Part shown: positions 37,483 to 50,600 of the stretch, in pieces | Position numbering within the stretch: position 1 is the first letter of the stretch | Layout: each line of letters starts with the position of its first letter | Source of the DNA: Pinus tabuliformis | Taxonomy: Eukaryota; Streptophyta; Pinopsida; Pinales; Pinaceae | Assembly (NCBI GenBank): GCA_031772625.1 | Contig: CM062807.1 | Coordinates: 1,147,351,007 to 1,147,415,006 of the forward strand | Reading direction: 5' to 3' | Length of the DNA: 64,000 nt | The notes under the pieces: generated by a model | Seen by the model: only the letters and a program-made list of their open reading frames with translations | Told to the model about the DNA's origin: nothing | Databases searched by the model: none | Program-made: the position numbers and the translations under genes

Positions 37483-38937
37483 ATCTTTGAAAATGTTAAA
37501 GAAAAAGACATGGATACTAGGATGGTAGTTTATAACACTACTCCATAATATTTGAATAAGTTCATTCTCATGCAAATCCATATATTAAATAATAAACATG
37601 TTAACAACACTTCTTGCATTATTTAGTTTTCATATAAAGCTTCACACATTAGTAACACTAAACATTGTAAGTCATCAATAGTCTTATATAAAATATTCAT
37701 TTTTCGCAAATACTCATTGTGTTATGTGGAAATTATTTCCTTTATCTAGAATCTTCCTAAAATATACTATTTTTTGTTGATGAGATTTGTCATAAGTAAA
37801 TATTATATTTATATCTAATTTATTTTGTTTTATTTTATTATTATTTGAGTTATGAAGTGTTATTTTATTGTTAATTTCATTTAAAAAAAAGAACTAGGTA
37901 ATTTATATTAGCAAAAATGGTTATATCTAGGCTACTACCACATTAAAACATACATATTGTCTGCATGCCTCATAGTTTACACATAGTATGTTCAAATGAT
38001 AATCTTATAATATATCTGGACAAAATTACCCATGTTTTCCTATTACTATATCCTATAAAAGACACCTAAGATACTAAGAAATTTAAAAAAACATAGACTA
38101 TTTAAAATAGAGATCACTTGTATCCTATTCTAGGTCTATAGTTGTATGTTCAAGCTCTTTCTCTCTAATTTCCATATCTAACATCATAAATTCATTAGTA
38201 GTGTTTAAGAAATAACTTGAATGGTTAATTTGCCATTAAATTGAAGCTAGATGTAATAACCTTAGGCTAAAAGTTTATGTAATAAAGTAAATAAAAGAAA
38301 AATAAGACCAAGGTTATGGGACACATATTCAAAATTGAATATTGGGAAGAACATCATAGTGGGTATTCATTTGGTTTATTATGGCTAAAGGAAATTGGAA
38401 AAGAAAATGGCAAAGGCTTTGTAAAGGCAAGAGACATTAATTGGCTTTTTATTTATGAAAATAAAGGAAATTAAGAGAAAAAGAAGGTGAAAGGTCATAA
38501 GTTGCATGTGAGGAGGAAATTGAAGGAAAATAGAGGAAAATGAAGAAAATAGAGGCCCCAATAATAAAAAGGTTTATGAGGATTAGTTCACAACTTTTGA
38601 TAGTTGAGCCTCTTATTAGTTCAGTTTTGGAGCTCTTCCTTTATTCTTTCTATTCTCTCATACTCTTGCACACTTAGAACATTCTTGAAGCACTCTAACT
38701 TTAGAGAAATGAAGACAAAGGAAGGACATGGAGGCAAAGGGAAGTAAATATCAAGAAAGGAAGAGTTTGATCAAGTGGTTATAACAAGATTACTTGCAGG
38801 TATCGAGTTGTATGTATGATTTCTTTGTTATTTTTGGCATGCATGGTACATGCATGTGTGTATTCAGTTCTCGTGTTGTCATTGGCATGGGTTTTGCTAG
38901 GTGTGACAGTGGTTTCAACCTTTCCTTGTGATCTAGG
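37483..38937. other. AT-rich DNA without a recognised gene
   Basis: No credible coding frame. The 38300-38700 part is purine-rich with many GAAAAT and AAGGAAA repeats and could be a decayed element, but I see no diagnostic block. Confidence 0.55.
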
Positions 38938-39527
38938 TGGATATTGTTGTCCACCTACCTATTCCACCTAGAGCTCTAGTCTATTTCATCAGTTTCCTTG
39001 ATTATAACAACATTTACAATTTTTAGCATTTTTTTGGGTCCTGAACTTCTGGATCTATTTTGACCCCCTAAACCATGTTTTTTAGGTTCAAAAAATGTTA
39101 ATTCCAACCTCAAATATTGTATTACTAAGAGATATCTTTCCAACGAGGTATCATATGCTCCAAAAAAAGAGCATATGACCAAGTTATGACCTGAGGAAGT
39201 TGGCTTCCCAACTAACCCCAATGGCACCCATAAACTCTTGGCGTTCCATTTCCTAAAGTTATGGTTTTGGGTCGTTTAGGGTTTCCCTTTGTTGTTAAAT
39301 AATAAAAAGGCCCTTGAGCCTCATTGTAACACAGTTCAGAGGCATGTAGCCACCACATCTCTTCTCATAGATAAGCTACCATTTCCTGAGCTAGTTTATT
39401 TCCATTCTGATTGTAAGCATCTTTTAGTTCTTTGATATTAATGAAATGAAGATTTATTTCTATTGCATCTCTGTGTTTATGTTTATACCTATATTGTTTT
39501 GTGTTCCTGCATAAGTCTAGTTTAGCG
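38938..39527 (+). repeat. Gypsy-2a LTR
   Basis: Shares CTCATTGTAACACAGTTCAG and AGGCATGTAGC with 42469-42500, and the rest of the segment aligns with 42063-42673. The left end is inferred from where similarity starts (TGGATATT). Confidence 0.7.
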
Positions 39528-42062
39528 GTATCATATTGGTTTGCTCTTTCTCTATTTTTCTTTGCATGTCCCCAACGAGATCAAGGTATAAGGATTTATG
39601 GCTCGAAATGGTTGAACCTTTGCAAGATCAACCTCACAAACCTCGATGCCCTCCAATGGTGGAAGAAAAGAAAGATGAAGGAGTAGGAGATCCTTTCAAA
39701 ATATTGCTCGAGGAAGTCCTCAAGTGATAGAAGAATGTGATGATGGATAAATTTTCCCAAATCTTTTGGCAGCTACCTACAGGCGATACATCTTCATCCA
39801 ACAACCTATATGGAGGCACCACTCCCTTTAAGGTATAATTCAACTTTAACATTCCCATGTTTGAAGGCTAGATAGATGCAGACACTGCAGATAGATGGTA
39901 AAATCTATTGGAAGGATATTTTTTGGTTCATGACTTTTCCAATCAAGAAGATATTAATTTTTCACTCCTTAAAGTCACCCCCTTGTCAAGGATTGGTGGG
40001 AAACCTACTGTGAATAGAAGGACGAGAGGGAATCCACACTATTTTCAACCGAACCCACTTGTAATTATTTCTGAGACACCATCAAGGACCAATATTACCC
40101 TATCGGGAAGTGTGAAGATAAATACATAAAGTGAACCTCGCTGTGACATAGAAGGGACCAAGATATGCCAGAGTTCACAAATATTTTTTATACCCTTTGC
40201 ATGAAGTTGTGTATCAAGGATTGTGAGCGTCATTTGGTACTCAAGTACAATGGATATCTACACAAGTACATCTAGGATGAGATGGAGTTCCTAGAAATAT
40301 CCTCACTTAGCACCGCCCATCAATATGCTATCAAGATCGAGAAAAAAATTTAAACAGAAGAAGCAAGAATGTGGATCTGTGAATTCGAAGCAAGGGAAAT
40401 TCACCCCCAAACTACAGAACAAAGGAAAAATCTGAGGTGGGGCAACCCAGGACAACTCGCCAAATCCGCAAGAAAACGACAACACCACAAAGATAAAGAA
40501 GGACATAGGGAAATAGTGTGAGTTCCATAAGAGCCCCACTCAAAACACAAGTGAGTGTCGAGCCAAGCAATCACTGGTGTTTGAGCTGAAGGCTTCCGAA
40601 TCAGATGGATGTTCCGACTTTAATTCAGTTCCAAAAAAGGGGACTGACAAAGGGAATAAAATTATTGATGTAGAGAAAGTGCCACTATTGCCACCACTAA
40701 GATCTAGAATATTGAGCCCGAGGATAAAGAGGAAGGGGAGCGGCTATTCCACTCATAGATGTGGGTGAAGGGTTCTCCACTGTAGTTCATTGTCAAAAAA
40801 AAAAATCCAAAAGAACCTCATTTCAGCAAAGGGCGTGAAGTGTTTGGGTCTACCGACCATACCACACCTCTAGTTGTGGTACCATCGGGTGGCTTCACCT
40901 AGGACGAGATCTCTGTGTCATCCAACATGTCACTTTCCTTGTAGTATCAAGCCCTTCACAAATGAGGTATTGTGTGATGTTTCTCCTCTTGAAGTTTGTG
41001 TTGTATTATTAGGCCAACCATACTTGTGGAAGCATCATGTTATGTATTAGTCTAAGTCTCGCATTGTTATTATTTCTTTGGGCAATAAGTTATATAGGAT
41101 ATTGGAGGTAACACTGCCTACTGCCATCTCTTTGATCTCTGCGAAGAAATGAAGTAAGATCATTTCCTAGACCTGGAAATTTGTCTTCCTTATGATTCAC
41201 CTTCAGGGAAAGAAGTGGACTATGGCCACATCCAAAACCTCCAAACAGGGCTCCTCCATACGACCCCAACAGATGGATAAGGTCATGGAGGAGTATAGGG
41301 ACATATTTACCTCACCCAAAGGGGTGCCCCTGTGCTGTCAGGTCAAGCACTCTATCGATCTGACCCTGACCGTGCAACTACCTAATGGACTGATCTACCA
41401 ATGCTTTGTTTTAGAGAATGATGAAATTAAGAGGTAGATTCAACAGTATCTGTAGAAAGGGAACATCAGGACAAGTTCATCACCCCGTGGGAGCCCAATC
41501 ATGTTGGTACAGAAGAAAGATGACATCTAGATACTTTGTATTGACTATCGAGGACTGAATAAGATCATTATTCGAAATAGGTATCCAATCCCACGAATTG
41601 ATGACCTTTTATACCAGCTCAAGGGGGCCAAATATTTCATCAATATTGATTTGAATTCCATCTATCACTAGGTTCCAATTGAACCCTCTGATGTGTGGAA
41701 TATTGCCCTCAAATCCAAGGAGAGCCTTTTCAAATGACTAGTCATGCATTTTGGGTTTATGAATGCCCCCACAACCTTCATGAGGTCGATGTATGACATC
41801 TTGCGGCCCTTCACCAACTAATTCATGGTAGTGTATTTGGACGAAATATTGATCTTTAGCCAGAGTTGGGAAGAGCACCTACAACATATTCGACAAGTCC
41901 ACCAAACTCTATGACAACACAAGTTGTGTGCCAATTTAGAGAAATGCACTTTTGGTATGACCGAGGTTCAATATCTGGGATAGCTCATTGATGAGCGGGG
42001 TGTGCATATGGACCTAGCCAAGATACAAGTTATTAAAGATTGTCTAGCCCCAGTGGTCCATA
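38938..42062 (+). mobile_element. Gypsy-2a: old, incomplete Ty3/Gypsy element
   Basis: Parts: LTR (38938-39527), a decayed Met primer site, gag (about 39600-40560), protease C-terminus (about 40930-41130, LLGQPYLW), and reverse transcriptase (about 41460-42060, with [36 protein letters not shown] and FGFMNAPTTFM). It stops within RT where the LTR of Gypsy-2b begins. It differs from Gypsy-2b by roughly 15-20% in the LTR by eye, far more than the other pairs here, so it is old. Heavily broken, more than ten breaks. Its LTR boundaries are less sure than the others because no target duplication could be matched. Confidence 0.8.
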
Positions 42063-42673
42063 TGGATATTCATGGCCACCCGCCAAGTCCACTTGGACCC
42101 CCACCATTGTTTATTTCAGCTTTTCAGTTTCCTTAATTATAACACAATTTACTATTTTTAGTAGTTTTTCAGGTCTTGAACTTCTAGAGTCGTTTTGAGG
42201 CCCTAAACGACGTTTTTTGGGACAAGTGGATGCAACATAGACCCATGGACCAATGTTGCTCTTCCCAAAGTTTTAGTTCTCGGATAGATCTTTATAATGA
42301 GATATTGTGCATGTCAAATGGAGATCGTATGCCAAAGTTACGACCCCAGGAAGTTGATGTACCAATTTACCCAAACGAGGCCCACAATTTGGCGTTTCAT
42401 ATTTTAAGGTTTTTTTTTTGGATGTTTAGGGTTTCCCATTGTTTCTCAACAATAAATAGGCCTTCGAGTCTCATTGTAACACAGTTCAGAGGCATGTAGC
42501 TGCCACATCTCTTCTCAGAGATAAGCTACCATTGCCCTATCTAGTTTATTTCCATTTCTGTTTGTAAGCACATTTCAATATTTAACAGTAATGAAATGAA
42601 GTATTATTTCTGTTGCATCTCTAAGTATGGTTATATTTGTAATTTTTTGCATTCTTGTTAAAATCCAGATTAG
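42063..42673 (+). repeat. Gypsy-2b LTR
   Basis: Aligns with 38938-39527. It is the only intact-looking junction of LTR with primer site in this family here. Confidence 0.72.
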
Positions 42674-42685
42674 TGGTATCAGAGC
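42674..42685 (+). promoter_or_regulatory. Gypsy-2b primer-binding site (initiator tRNA-Met)
   Basis: TGGTATCAGAGC directly after the LTR. Its presence shows the sequence at 42063 is a 5' LTR of a second copy and not the 3' LTR of Gypsy-2a alone. Confidence 0.85.
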
Positions 42686-43182
42686 GGTCTACTCTTTCTC
42701 TATCTTTCTTTGCATGTCCCTAACGAGGTCGGGATATAAGGAGTTAGGGCTTGAACTGGTCAAACCTTTGCAAGACCAGCCTTACAAATCTTGACGACCT
42801 CCAATGGAGGATGAAAAGAAAGACGAGGGGGCAAGAGATCCTATCAAAATCTTACTCGAAGAGGCCCTCGAGTGACGAAGGAACGCGATGATGGACAACT
42901 TTACCCATATCCTTCAGTGGCTACCTAGGGGTGACACATGTACTTCCAGCAGCTACTCTGGAAGCGCCACACCCTTTAAGGTACATGTTAACTTTGACAT
43001 TCCCATATTTGAGTGTCGAATAGATGCAAACGCCATAGATAAATGGTTAAATTTGCTAGAAGGGTATTTTTTCTGTTCATGATTTTTCCAGCCATGAAAA
43101 GATTACTTTTGCTCTTCCCAAAGCTGCCCTCCACGTCAAAGACTGGTGGGAAAGCTACTGCGAGTAGAAGGATGAAAGTAGG

Positions 43183-44484
43183 AGTAGTGACCAATCCAGG
43201 GGTCTAGATTAGACTAAATTTAATGTCAACCAAGGTAGGTAAACTTAGAGGCACGTGTCTAAAATCTATAGACCTAAAAGGATCTCATCTACCTAGATAA
43301 GTGTCTACTGTGACAGGCTACAATACTCTTTTACAAGAGATTGGAATATGTTTCCTCTCACACTTTAAACACTCAGATCATCTAATTTAATTAACTGTTC
43401 TAAAAATACAACGTGTTACTAGTCTGAGTTCTCAATCCTCTTACAAGGATATCATTCACAAAAACTCTTTCCAGCTAACACACTAAGCATTCATGAAAAC
43501 CAAAAACTCTTTTAAGCATACTAAAACTCAAATGCATGGAAACAGAGTCCACAGAGATACTTCGAAATTCAGTACTCAATTAAATCTTTTACAAGATCTT
43601 GTTCAATAATTTAGCAGTTGAAGTTTCAAGCTATCACCATGAATCATACAATAACACTCGCAACAACTTCTAATCGAATTAATTAATTCAAAAGCAAAGA
43701 AATGGCATCAAACCCTATTCAGATCTGAAGTCTAAATGTTATGAAAATGAAATGAAAGTATACCAGTACCCACGTAGGGCCCGTCCACGCGTTGATGGCA
43801 CACTTAGAAAACTTCAGATGATGAAACCGTTAACACATAAAACGCTGGAATGATGAAACAATGCCTGTGATTAAAATCTGGAAATCGATTACATGCAAGA
43901 ACAGAGTTTTGGTAACAATACAATACGCAGTCTTAAGTCTGATCAATCCTATTATTCTTCGTTCACTAACTTTCCTTAAGGTTTACAATCGAATGTACAT
44001 ACATTATCACGCAGATGTTTTTTCTTTTACAGTCAAAAGGCGATTTTTGTTTTTTTCTAATCTTAACTGATTTCTAAAACAAAATGAAATCAGTTTAGGT
44101 AACTTTGGTTTTTTGCTGCTTTTATGACCAAAAAGGCTGGGTTTGACCAGCATTGACCATGTATCCAAGAGCTCCAGATGTGATGCTAAATAGATCTTTC
44201 ACCATGTATGTACATCTGTGATCACTTCCCTATCCTCTGTTTTGATTTTCCTACCATGCCACGTGTCACATCATAAACCAATTACAAGAAGTCATGACAT
44301 CCCGTAATTTTGTTGAAAATTTCTAATTTTTAACATAAAAATCCACAAATTAAATTTAATGTAAAATAACAATTATAATGCTTAATTGATCAATTGCAAT
44401 GGATTATGAGGGGTTTATGGGAGAAAATTATAGATGAATGATGGATTTTTAGAAGAAAAGAATGGCAATAAAATAGTACCAACA
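43183..44484 (-). repeat. Athila-like element 3' LTR
   Basis: 1302 bp, paired with 53626-54926. In element sense it begins TGTTGGTACTATTTTATTGC. Confidence 0.93.
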
Positions 44485-44496
44485 TCTTCCCCAAGC
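44485..44496 (-). promoter_or_regulatory. Polypurine tract of the Athila-like element
   Basis: Minus-strand GCTTGGGGAAGA immediately upstream of the 3' LTR. Confidence 0.75.
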
Positions 44497-44639
44497 TCAA
44501 TGATTTAGCATGTCCTCATGCTGATCCTAATGTGCTCCCTTTATATTTTGTTCTTGCTTGTGCCTCTGCCGCTTTTAGAAATACATCTATATTCTTCTGA
44601 ACTTGGGCATTCTTCTGAACTTGGAGCTCATGTTTCAGA

Positions 44640-45870
44640 TTCTTATATTTCTTTGAGAGCTTTTTTCTGAGTGTACCATTTTGTCGCCCATTTGCACATT
44701 TCAGTTTGATCAGTCTTAAGTTCTTTGATTTGCTTCTTCAGTTTCTCATTTTTCTGCTGGATCTTCTTGCTCTGAGCTCTCAACATTTCATTTTCCTTCT
44801 TTATGACCCTCTCTAACATGTTTGCTTCCATCAATTCCTCTTTTAGCTCTTCAATTTGTTTCTCTAACCTTCTCTGTTTCTTGTTTGTAGGTGTTGGCTC
44901 TTTCCTTTCTTCCTTGTTATTCTTGATTTCCATTTCTGCTTCTTGTTCTGGCTATGAATTAGTATTGCTTTCAATTTCCATTGGTGCATCTGCATTTGGC
45001 TCTGGTTGATCATCCTGTGTTTGATTCATTTTTAATCTCCTTGACCTTCTCTTATAAGCAGTGAAGATTTTGTCTTTTTCAATTTTCTTGGCAGTTTCTT
45101 GCCTCATCCTTCTTGTCCTTACACCACTGCTGGGTTGAGGAACATTGCTTGACTTATGCTCAGGGATTTCTTCATCAATATCAAGCATAAACTCTGTGCG
45201 TTCTTGCTGCTCCTGTTCATCTTCTTTAATTTGATTGGCAATTAAAAATTCTATCCATGTTTTTCCTCTCCTCTGCAACTCAAATTCAATTAGAATTTTG
45301 ATCAACCCAAAATGATACAAACTCTTATCTTCATTACCCTTTTGTTTCTGAATGGTCTTTGACATTTTAGTCAAACTCTGTAAGAGAAAATAGGGCAGAC
45401 TGATGGTGCATTGGCCTTTTAAGTGCAACAGAAGTTTTATGTGATATAGGTATACTATACTATAACTTCCTTCACATGTAACAAATTTCTGAATAATGTA
45501 TACCATTTCATCCCATGGGTGAATTAGCCAGCTTCTAGGAACACCCTTTTTCCAGTTGACAGAGGAAACCCTTGACCTAGACATAAACTGAGTCCATGAT
45601 TTTTCCTTCAATTGTTTGGTTTTGAAATATTTTTCCCCTTCTGGACTGATTCCCAATGTTTGAATATGGTAACCTCTGAAATTCTAAAAGAGAAGTTTCC
45701 TATTAATGCTTTCTCTCCATTGAATGTGAATGCAAACTACTTTGTCACTTCTTCATTGTTTCCATTGAATTTCTCTAGAAAAGATAACCAGTGCTTTTCC
45801 CTTAAAATCGTGACACAGTCATCATGATATTGTGAATTATCAAATGTTTCAGGCTCTGCTCTATTGGTCA
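44640..45870 (-). other. Extra open region between integrase and 3' LTR (fossil)
   Basis: Same sense as gag-pol. The first part has a mixed alpha-helical composition with WLIHPWDEMVYIIQKFVTCE and YLYHIKLLLHLKGQ. The second is acidic and basic by turns with arginine-rich RTRRMRQETAKK and RRSRRLK. The last is a long coiled coil of K/E heptads (QRRLEKQIEELKEELMEA). Athila and Tat elements are known to carry an extra ORF at this place. In Athila it is called env-like, but I see no signal peptide or membrane segment here. Function unknown. Broken. Confidence 0.65.
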
Positions 45871-46709
45871 TTTTAAAAAAATCTCTGTTCTAACCCTTTT
45901 GTTTATGCTTAACAATTCAATCAGGGCTTTTCAATTCGTTACCTCTTTTCCTGCGTTCCACTGAGCCGACCTGGTAATGCCCTCGATTTGCAAGGTTTCC
46001 TTCTTTAATTGCTTGGGCGGTGACCTGGTTAACGTCCTCAGATTATGGGTGGAGGTAGAAACTCGTGGTAAGCCTGTTTTCTATGCTCTCCCTTTGTAGC
46101 GCCTGCTGTCTTGGCCCTCTTTGAAAACTAGGAGTTTGAGCACTCATATGGTAACGCACTTTATGAACTGAGAGTCTTATAAAGTGAAAACTTAACAGCC
46201 AACCTTCACCCAATTGCTATAATGATAATGCAGAGTTGAAGGTGCATTCACATCATAAAGATAGAGGAGCAGTACTGATTTGCATAGGTACAATCATGAT
46301 AACACCATATACATATAAAGAGTGTTGTAGTGATGATAACGGATATATGTTTCATGAGCTAACTTGGGTCAAAAGACTGTTTTATAACTCCCACATTCAA
46401 AATGAACGAAATCATTTAACACTTGTCTTTCCAATGATTTACCACTTGTCCACTACGTGTTGGTACTTGGCCGATTGAAAAATGATGGATCGATGACAAG
46501 GTTTGATGGCCGATTTAGAAATGAGGAGTTGATGACAAGGTTTGAAGAGTGGTGTAGGAAAAGGTTTGAAAATCATAGTAGGAATATGGCAATAGGCTAA
46601 AGTGTGATGGGAAATGATAGCAGAGTTGAGTAGTTAGGAATGTTGCAAGGGTGGTGGGTATAGGGGTTTTTGAAATTGATAACAAGCAATCATAATCATC
46701 ATTTTTAAC

Positions 46710-46923
46710 ACTAAAATAATTGTTTAGAAAATCTTCGGCAAAATCACATAATCAATCTTTTGTCGACGCGTTTCGAACCAACCAGTGTGGTTCATCGTCC
46801 TGACGATGAACCACACTGGTTGGTTCGAAACGCGTCGACAAAAGATTGATTAAGTGATTTTGCCGAAGATTTTCTAAACAATGTTATGGATCACAGAAGT
46901 ATAAACTCCTTACTAAAATAATT
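46710..46923 (+). mobile_element. 190-bp palindromic insertion with hammerhead-like core: Penelope-like terminal relic candidate
   Basis: Insert 46722-46911 is flanked by perfect 12-bp direct repeats ACTAAAATAATT (46710-46721 and 46912-46923). It consists of an inverted repeat, arms 46719-46799 and 46802-46882, matching at 80 of 81 positions with a 2-bp centre, plus a tail of about 30 bp (46883-46911). The right arm reads CTGACGA (46800-46806), a 6-bp stem GAACCA/TGGTTC, then GAAAC (46827-46831), as in the hammerhead core CUGANGA-stem II-GAAA. The left arm supplies stem III (GTCGACGCG) and a GTT triplet. The proposed stem I is imperfect. Penelope-like elements are known for inverted terminal repeats, a short tail, hammerhead motifs and target duplications, and have been reported in conifers. 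Confidence 0.6.
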
Positions 46924-46929
46924 CAATAA

Positions 46930-47606
46930 TTTTAAATGTTAAAAATAAAAATTTCACCAATACATTACACTTGTTGGTTGAAAATGGCTGATTTGGCATG
47001 CACAGGTAGGATTGATCTTCACTGTCCAAATATGACTGGTCTTGACTGTCCAAAACAGGTCCTTTTGAAATCTGAATAACTTTGAAGAACTCTGAAGAAC
47101 TATGTTTGTGCAGCCTCTTTTATCCTTTTTGTTGATGTAGCCTTGATGATAAGCAACCTTTGAAAACTTTGTTGAAGTAGCCTGATGTATCTTGAATGCA
47201 ATCTTTAACAGGTCCCTCTGATATTGGTGATGTTATCATAGCCTTCTGAACATGTCCCTCTGACATTGGTAATGTTGATATAGTGTTTTGAACAGGTCCC
47301 ACTGCATATTGCTTGAACAGGGCCCTCTGAACAAAAACAACTCTTTTATTGAAATACTGAAGTACTGAAACAAATTCCTTGAAGATTTAAAAATGAGGAG
47401 ATGAGACTTGGAAAAACAGGAGATGAGACTTAGAAAAACCACTGTTTCTTCTCCCCCACTAAGTCTTTGACTTGTCCTCAAGTCATTATTGAAGTGATGA
47501 AAAACAGTAAACAAGTAGAACAAGGAATTCTTACCAGCCAAATGAATGGTTTTCTAGTAAGAATTCGGCTTTAGAGTGTGCCAGAGTCTGGTTTTCACAT
47601 CTAAAC

Positions 47607-47651
<45 letters not shown>

Positions 47652-47690
47652 GATATATAGATATATTTTTTGTTAAAGAAAAAATGAAAT
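46930..47690. other. Non-coding spacer of the Athila-like element with (ATT)n microsatellite
   Basis: No coding signature. It contains several GGTCC(C/T)TCTGA-type short repeats (47210-47330) and an (ATT)n run of about 14 units at 47607-47648, just downstream of the pol region in element sense. Confidence 0.75.
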
Positions 47691-47698
47691 TGAATGAA

Positions 47699-50600
47699 CT
47701 AAGGTAGAGATATCACAGTTGAAGGCTGTAATATCTCAACCTCCCTTTGCTGAGATACAGTTTGAAGAAAATCTTCCTTGTTGATGGGCTTATGATAGAG
47801 TTTCATCCTATGTCCATTGACAAGAAAGGTGTTGCCTTCTCCATCAATGGTAGTAAGCTTGATTGATCCATTTTCATATACTTGAACTATTTCATATGGG
47901 CCCATCCAATGTGTGGTAAATTTGGCTTTATGATCTCTAAATTTAGATTCAAAGAGTAAAGCCCAGTCTCCTTCTTTGAACTGTTTCTTTTTTATGTGTG
48001 CATCGTGCCACTGTTTCCTTTGTTGCTGCATTAGGAGTGTTGTCTCCTCTGCTTGTTGCCTCATTTCATCTAACTGGTTCAATTGCATAATTCTCTCTTT
48101 TTATGCTTCATTGAGATCAATTCCTAAATTTGCAGCCATCTTATAAGTATGTATTTGAAATTCAATAGGAAGCATTACTTCTTTTCCATACACCAACTAG
48201 TATGGTGTAAATCCTGTAGTGTTCTTCCACGTGATTCTGTAAGCCCAGAGTGTGTCTTGGAGCTTCTCTTCCCAATTCTTTATGTTCATTGCTACTGTCT
48301 TAGGGATAATTCCTTCCAATGTTTTATTTGTAGATTCCACCTGGCCATTGGCCTGTGGATGGTAAGGTGTACTTTTCATGTGCTTGATTTTATATTTTTC
48401 TGTGATGTCTTTGACCAGCTTTGAAGTAAACTGAGTACCTTGATCAGTCACTATCTCCCTTGGTACTCCATACCTTACAAAAATTTCGTCAAAAAGGAAT
48501 TTTACCACTATTTGTTTAGTTGCCCGGACTAGTGCTTTGGCTTCAGCCCATTTTGTCACGTAATCATTACATACTAGGATGTACTTTTTACCTTTTGAAG
48601 TTGGATTGATGGGTCCTATAAAATCTAGAGCCCATTTTTCAAATGGCTCGAAATGTACTTGAGGCTGAAGTGGCATTTCATCTGTAGCTGTTGGTCTGCC
48701 CCTTCTTTGACAGCTATCACAACTTTTCACATACTTCTTGGAATCCCTAAAAATAGATGGCCAATAATATCCAAGACTGAGAATCTTGAATGTTGTTCTT
48801 TTGGCTGCAAAATGGCCACCACACGGTTCATCATGGCAAGATTTTAAAATATCAATTATTTCATCATTTCTTACACATCGTCTAATAATCATATCATAAC
48901 CGGTGTAAAATAAATCTCCATTAACCCATGAGTATCTAGCACTTTGTTTGATCAACCTCTTCTTTTCCTTTGGAGTAAAATATGGAGGTGTTCTTCCTGT
49001 GGACAAATAGTTGGCTAAGTCAGCATACCAAGGATTCACTATTGAAATTGCAAATAAGTTTTCATCTGGAAAAGAATCTTCAACCGAAACAACCTCACCT
49101 GAATTTTGCAGTCTAGAAAGAAAATCTGCCACTTGATTCTCCTTACCTAGTCGATCTAACACTGTAATATTAAATTCCTGTAATAATAATAGTCATCTGG
49201 TAACTCTGCCATTAGTGATTGGTTTGTTCATTAAATACTTAATGGCAGAGTGATCAGTATGTACAAAAACCTCATAACCAGTTATATAATGTTGGAATTT
49301 ATTCACAGCATGAATGATTGCAAGCATTTCTTTTTCAATGACTGTGTAGTTTAATTCTGCAGGTGTTAGATTCTTACTAATGAAATAGATGGCATAATGG
49401 AAAGACTCTTCTTTTTGTCCTAATGAGGCACCTACTATAGTATCAGATGCATCTGTAAAGATGTGAAATGGTAGGGTCCAGTTAGGTCCTTTTAAGACTG
49501 GTGTGGTTGATAATTTCTCTTTGAGTGTTTCAAAAGCTTGCTGACAATTCTCATTCCAGTTGAAAGGTGAATCTTTTTCTAGAAGTTTAAATAGAGGCAA
49601 ATCTATTTTACTAAAATGTTCAATAAACCTTCTGTAATAGCTTGCATACCCAATAAAACTTCTTACCTCTTTTTGAGTCTTCGGAATTGGCAAATTGACA
49701 ATAATCTCGATTTTTGATGGATCAACTTTAATGCCTTGAGAGGAAATATAGTGGCCTAATACTATCCCTTCATTTAATATCATAAAACACTTTTCATTGC
49801 TCAGGGACAGATTAGCTTCAATACATCTTTTCAAAACTTTTTCAAGATTCTCTAATGAATGCTCAAATGAATTACCATACACTGAAAAATCGTCCATATA
49901 AACTTCAACACATTCATGAACTAAATCAGCAAAAATAGCTAAGACAGCTCTCTGAAATGTAGTTGGAGCATTGCAAAGTCAAAATGGTAAAACATTATAG
50001 GCATAAGTGCCCTAGGGACAAGTAAAAGTGGTTTTGTCCTGGTCCTCTAAGGCTATCCTGATCTGGTTATAGCCACTGAAACCATCAAGAAAAGAGAATG
50101 ATGATTTCCCAGCTAATGTGTCTAGCACTTGGTCAATAAATGGTAGTGGGAAATAATCTTTGAGCGTTGCTTTGTTCAATTGTTGGTAATGATTCAACAC
50201 AAATCCGCCACTTGCCATTTTTCTTGGGCACTACTACCAATGGGGATACCCACTGACTGTCAGAGATAGGATAAATAAAGTTGACTTTCAATAGTTTTTG
50301 TAATTCATCTCTAACAATATCCTGAAGCATGGGATTCATTCTTCTCTGCGGTTGCCTCACTGGTTTGATATTACTATCCATATAAATATGGTGAGTGCAT
50401 CTTTCAGGGTGAATTCCATGCATATTGGTGTAGTCCCAAGCAAATGCTTGCTGATATTTTCTCAATAATTGAATCAATTTTTCCTCCTGAGATGAGGCTA
50501 GGTGAGTGCTAATATTCAAAGTTTTTCCTGGACTAATCTCTATGGTCTTGCTCTGTGTGTTTGTGATAGATTGAATGGGAAAAATGTTCTGAAATGTTGT

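Larger units (their letters stand above)
42063..43177 (+). mobile_element. Gypsy-2b, left part: second head-to-tail copy of the family
   Basis: LTR (42063-42673), a good Met primer site and the start of gag, until the Athila-like element interrupts at GTAGG (43178-43182). It continues at 54932. The gag start repeats that of Gypsy-2a (39600 onward) in order and content. Broken. Confidence 0.8.

Noticed and set aside
44640-45656. Retroviral envelope gene in the Athila-like element
   Set aside because: No signal peptide, membrane helix or cleavage-site pattern; only an extra coding region of unknown role can be supported.
46719-46882. Palindrome as a transcription terminator or ordinary MITE
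   Set aside because: Plant pol II does not use such terminators, and the one-sided tail plus 12-bp target duplication fit a retro-inserted element better than a MITE with symmetric ends.
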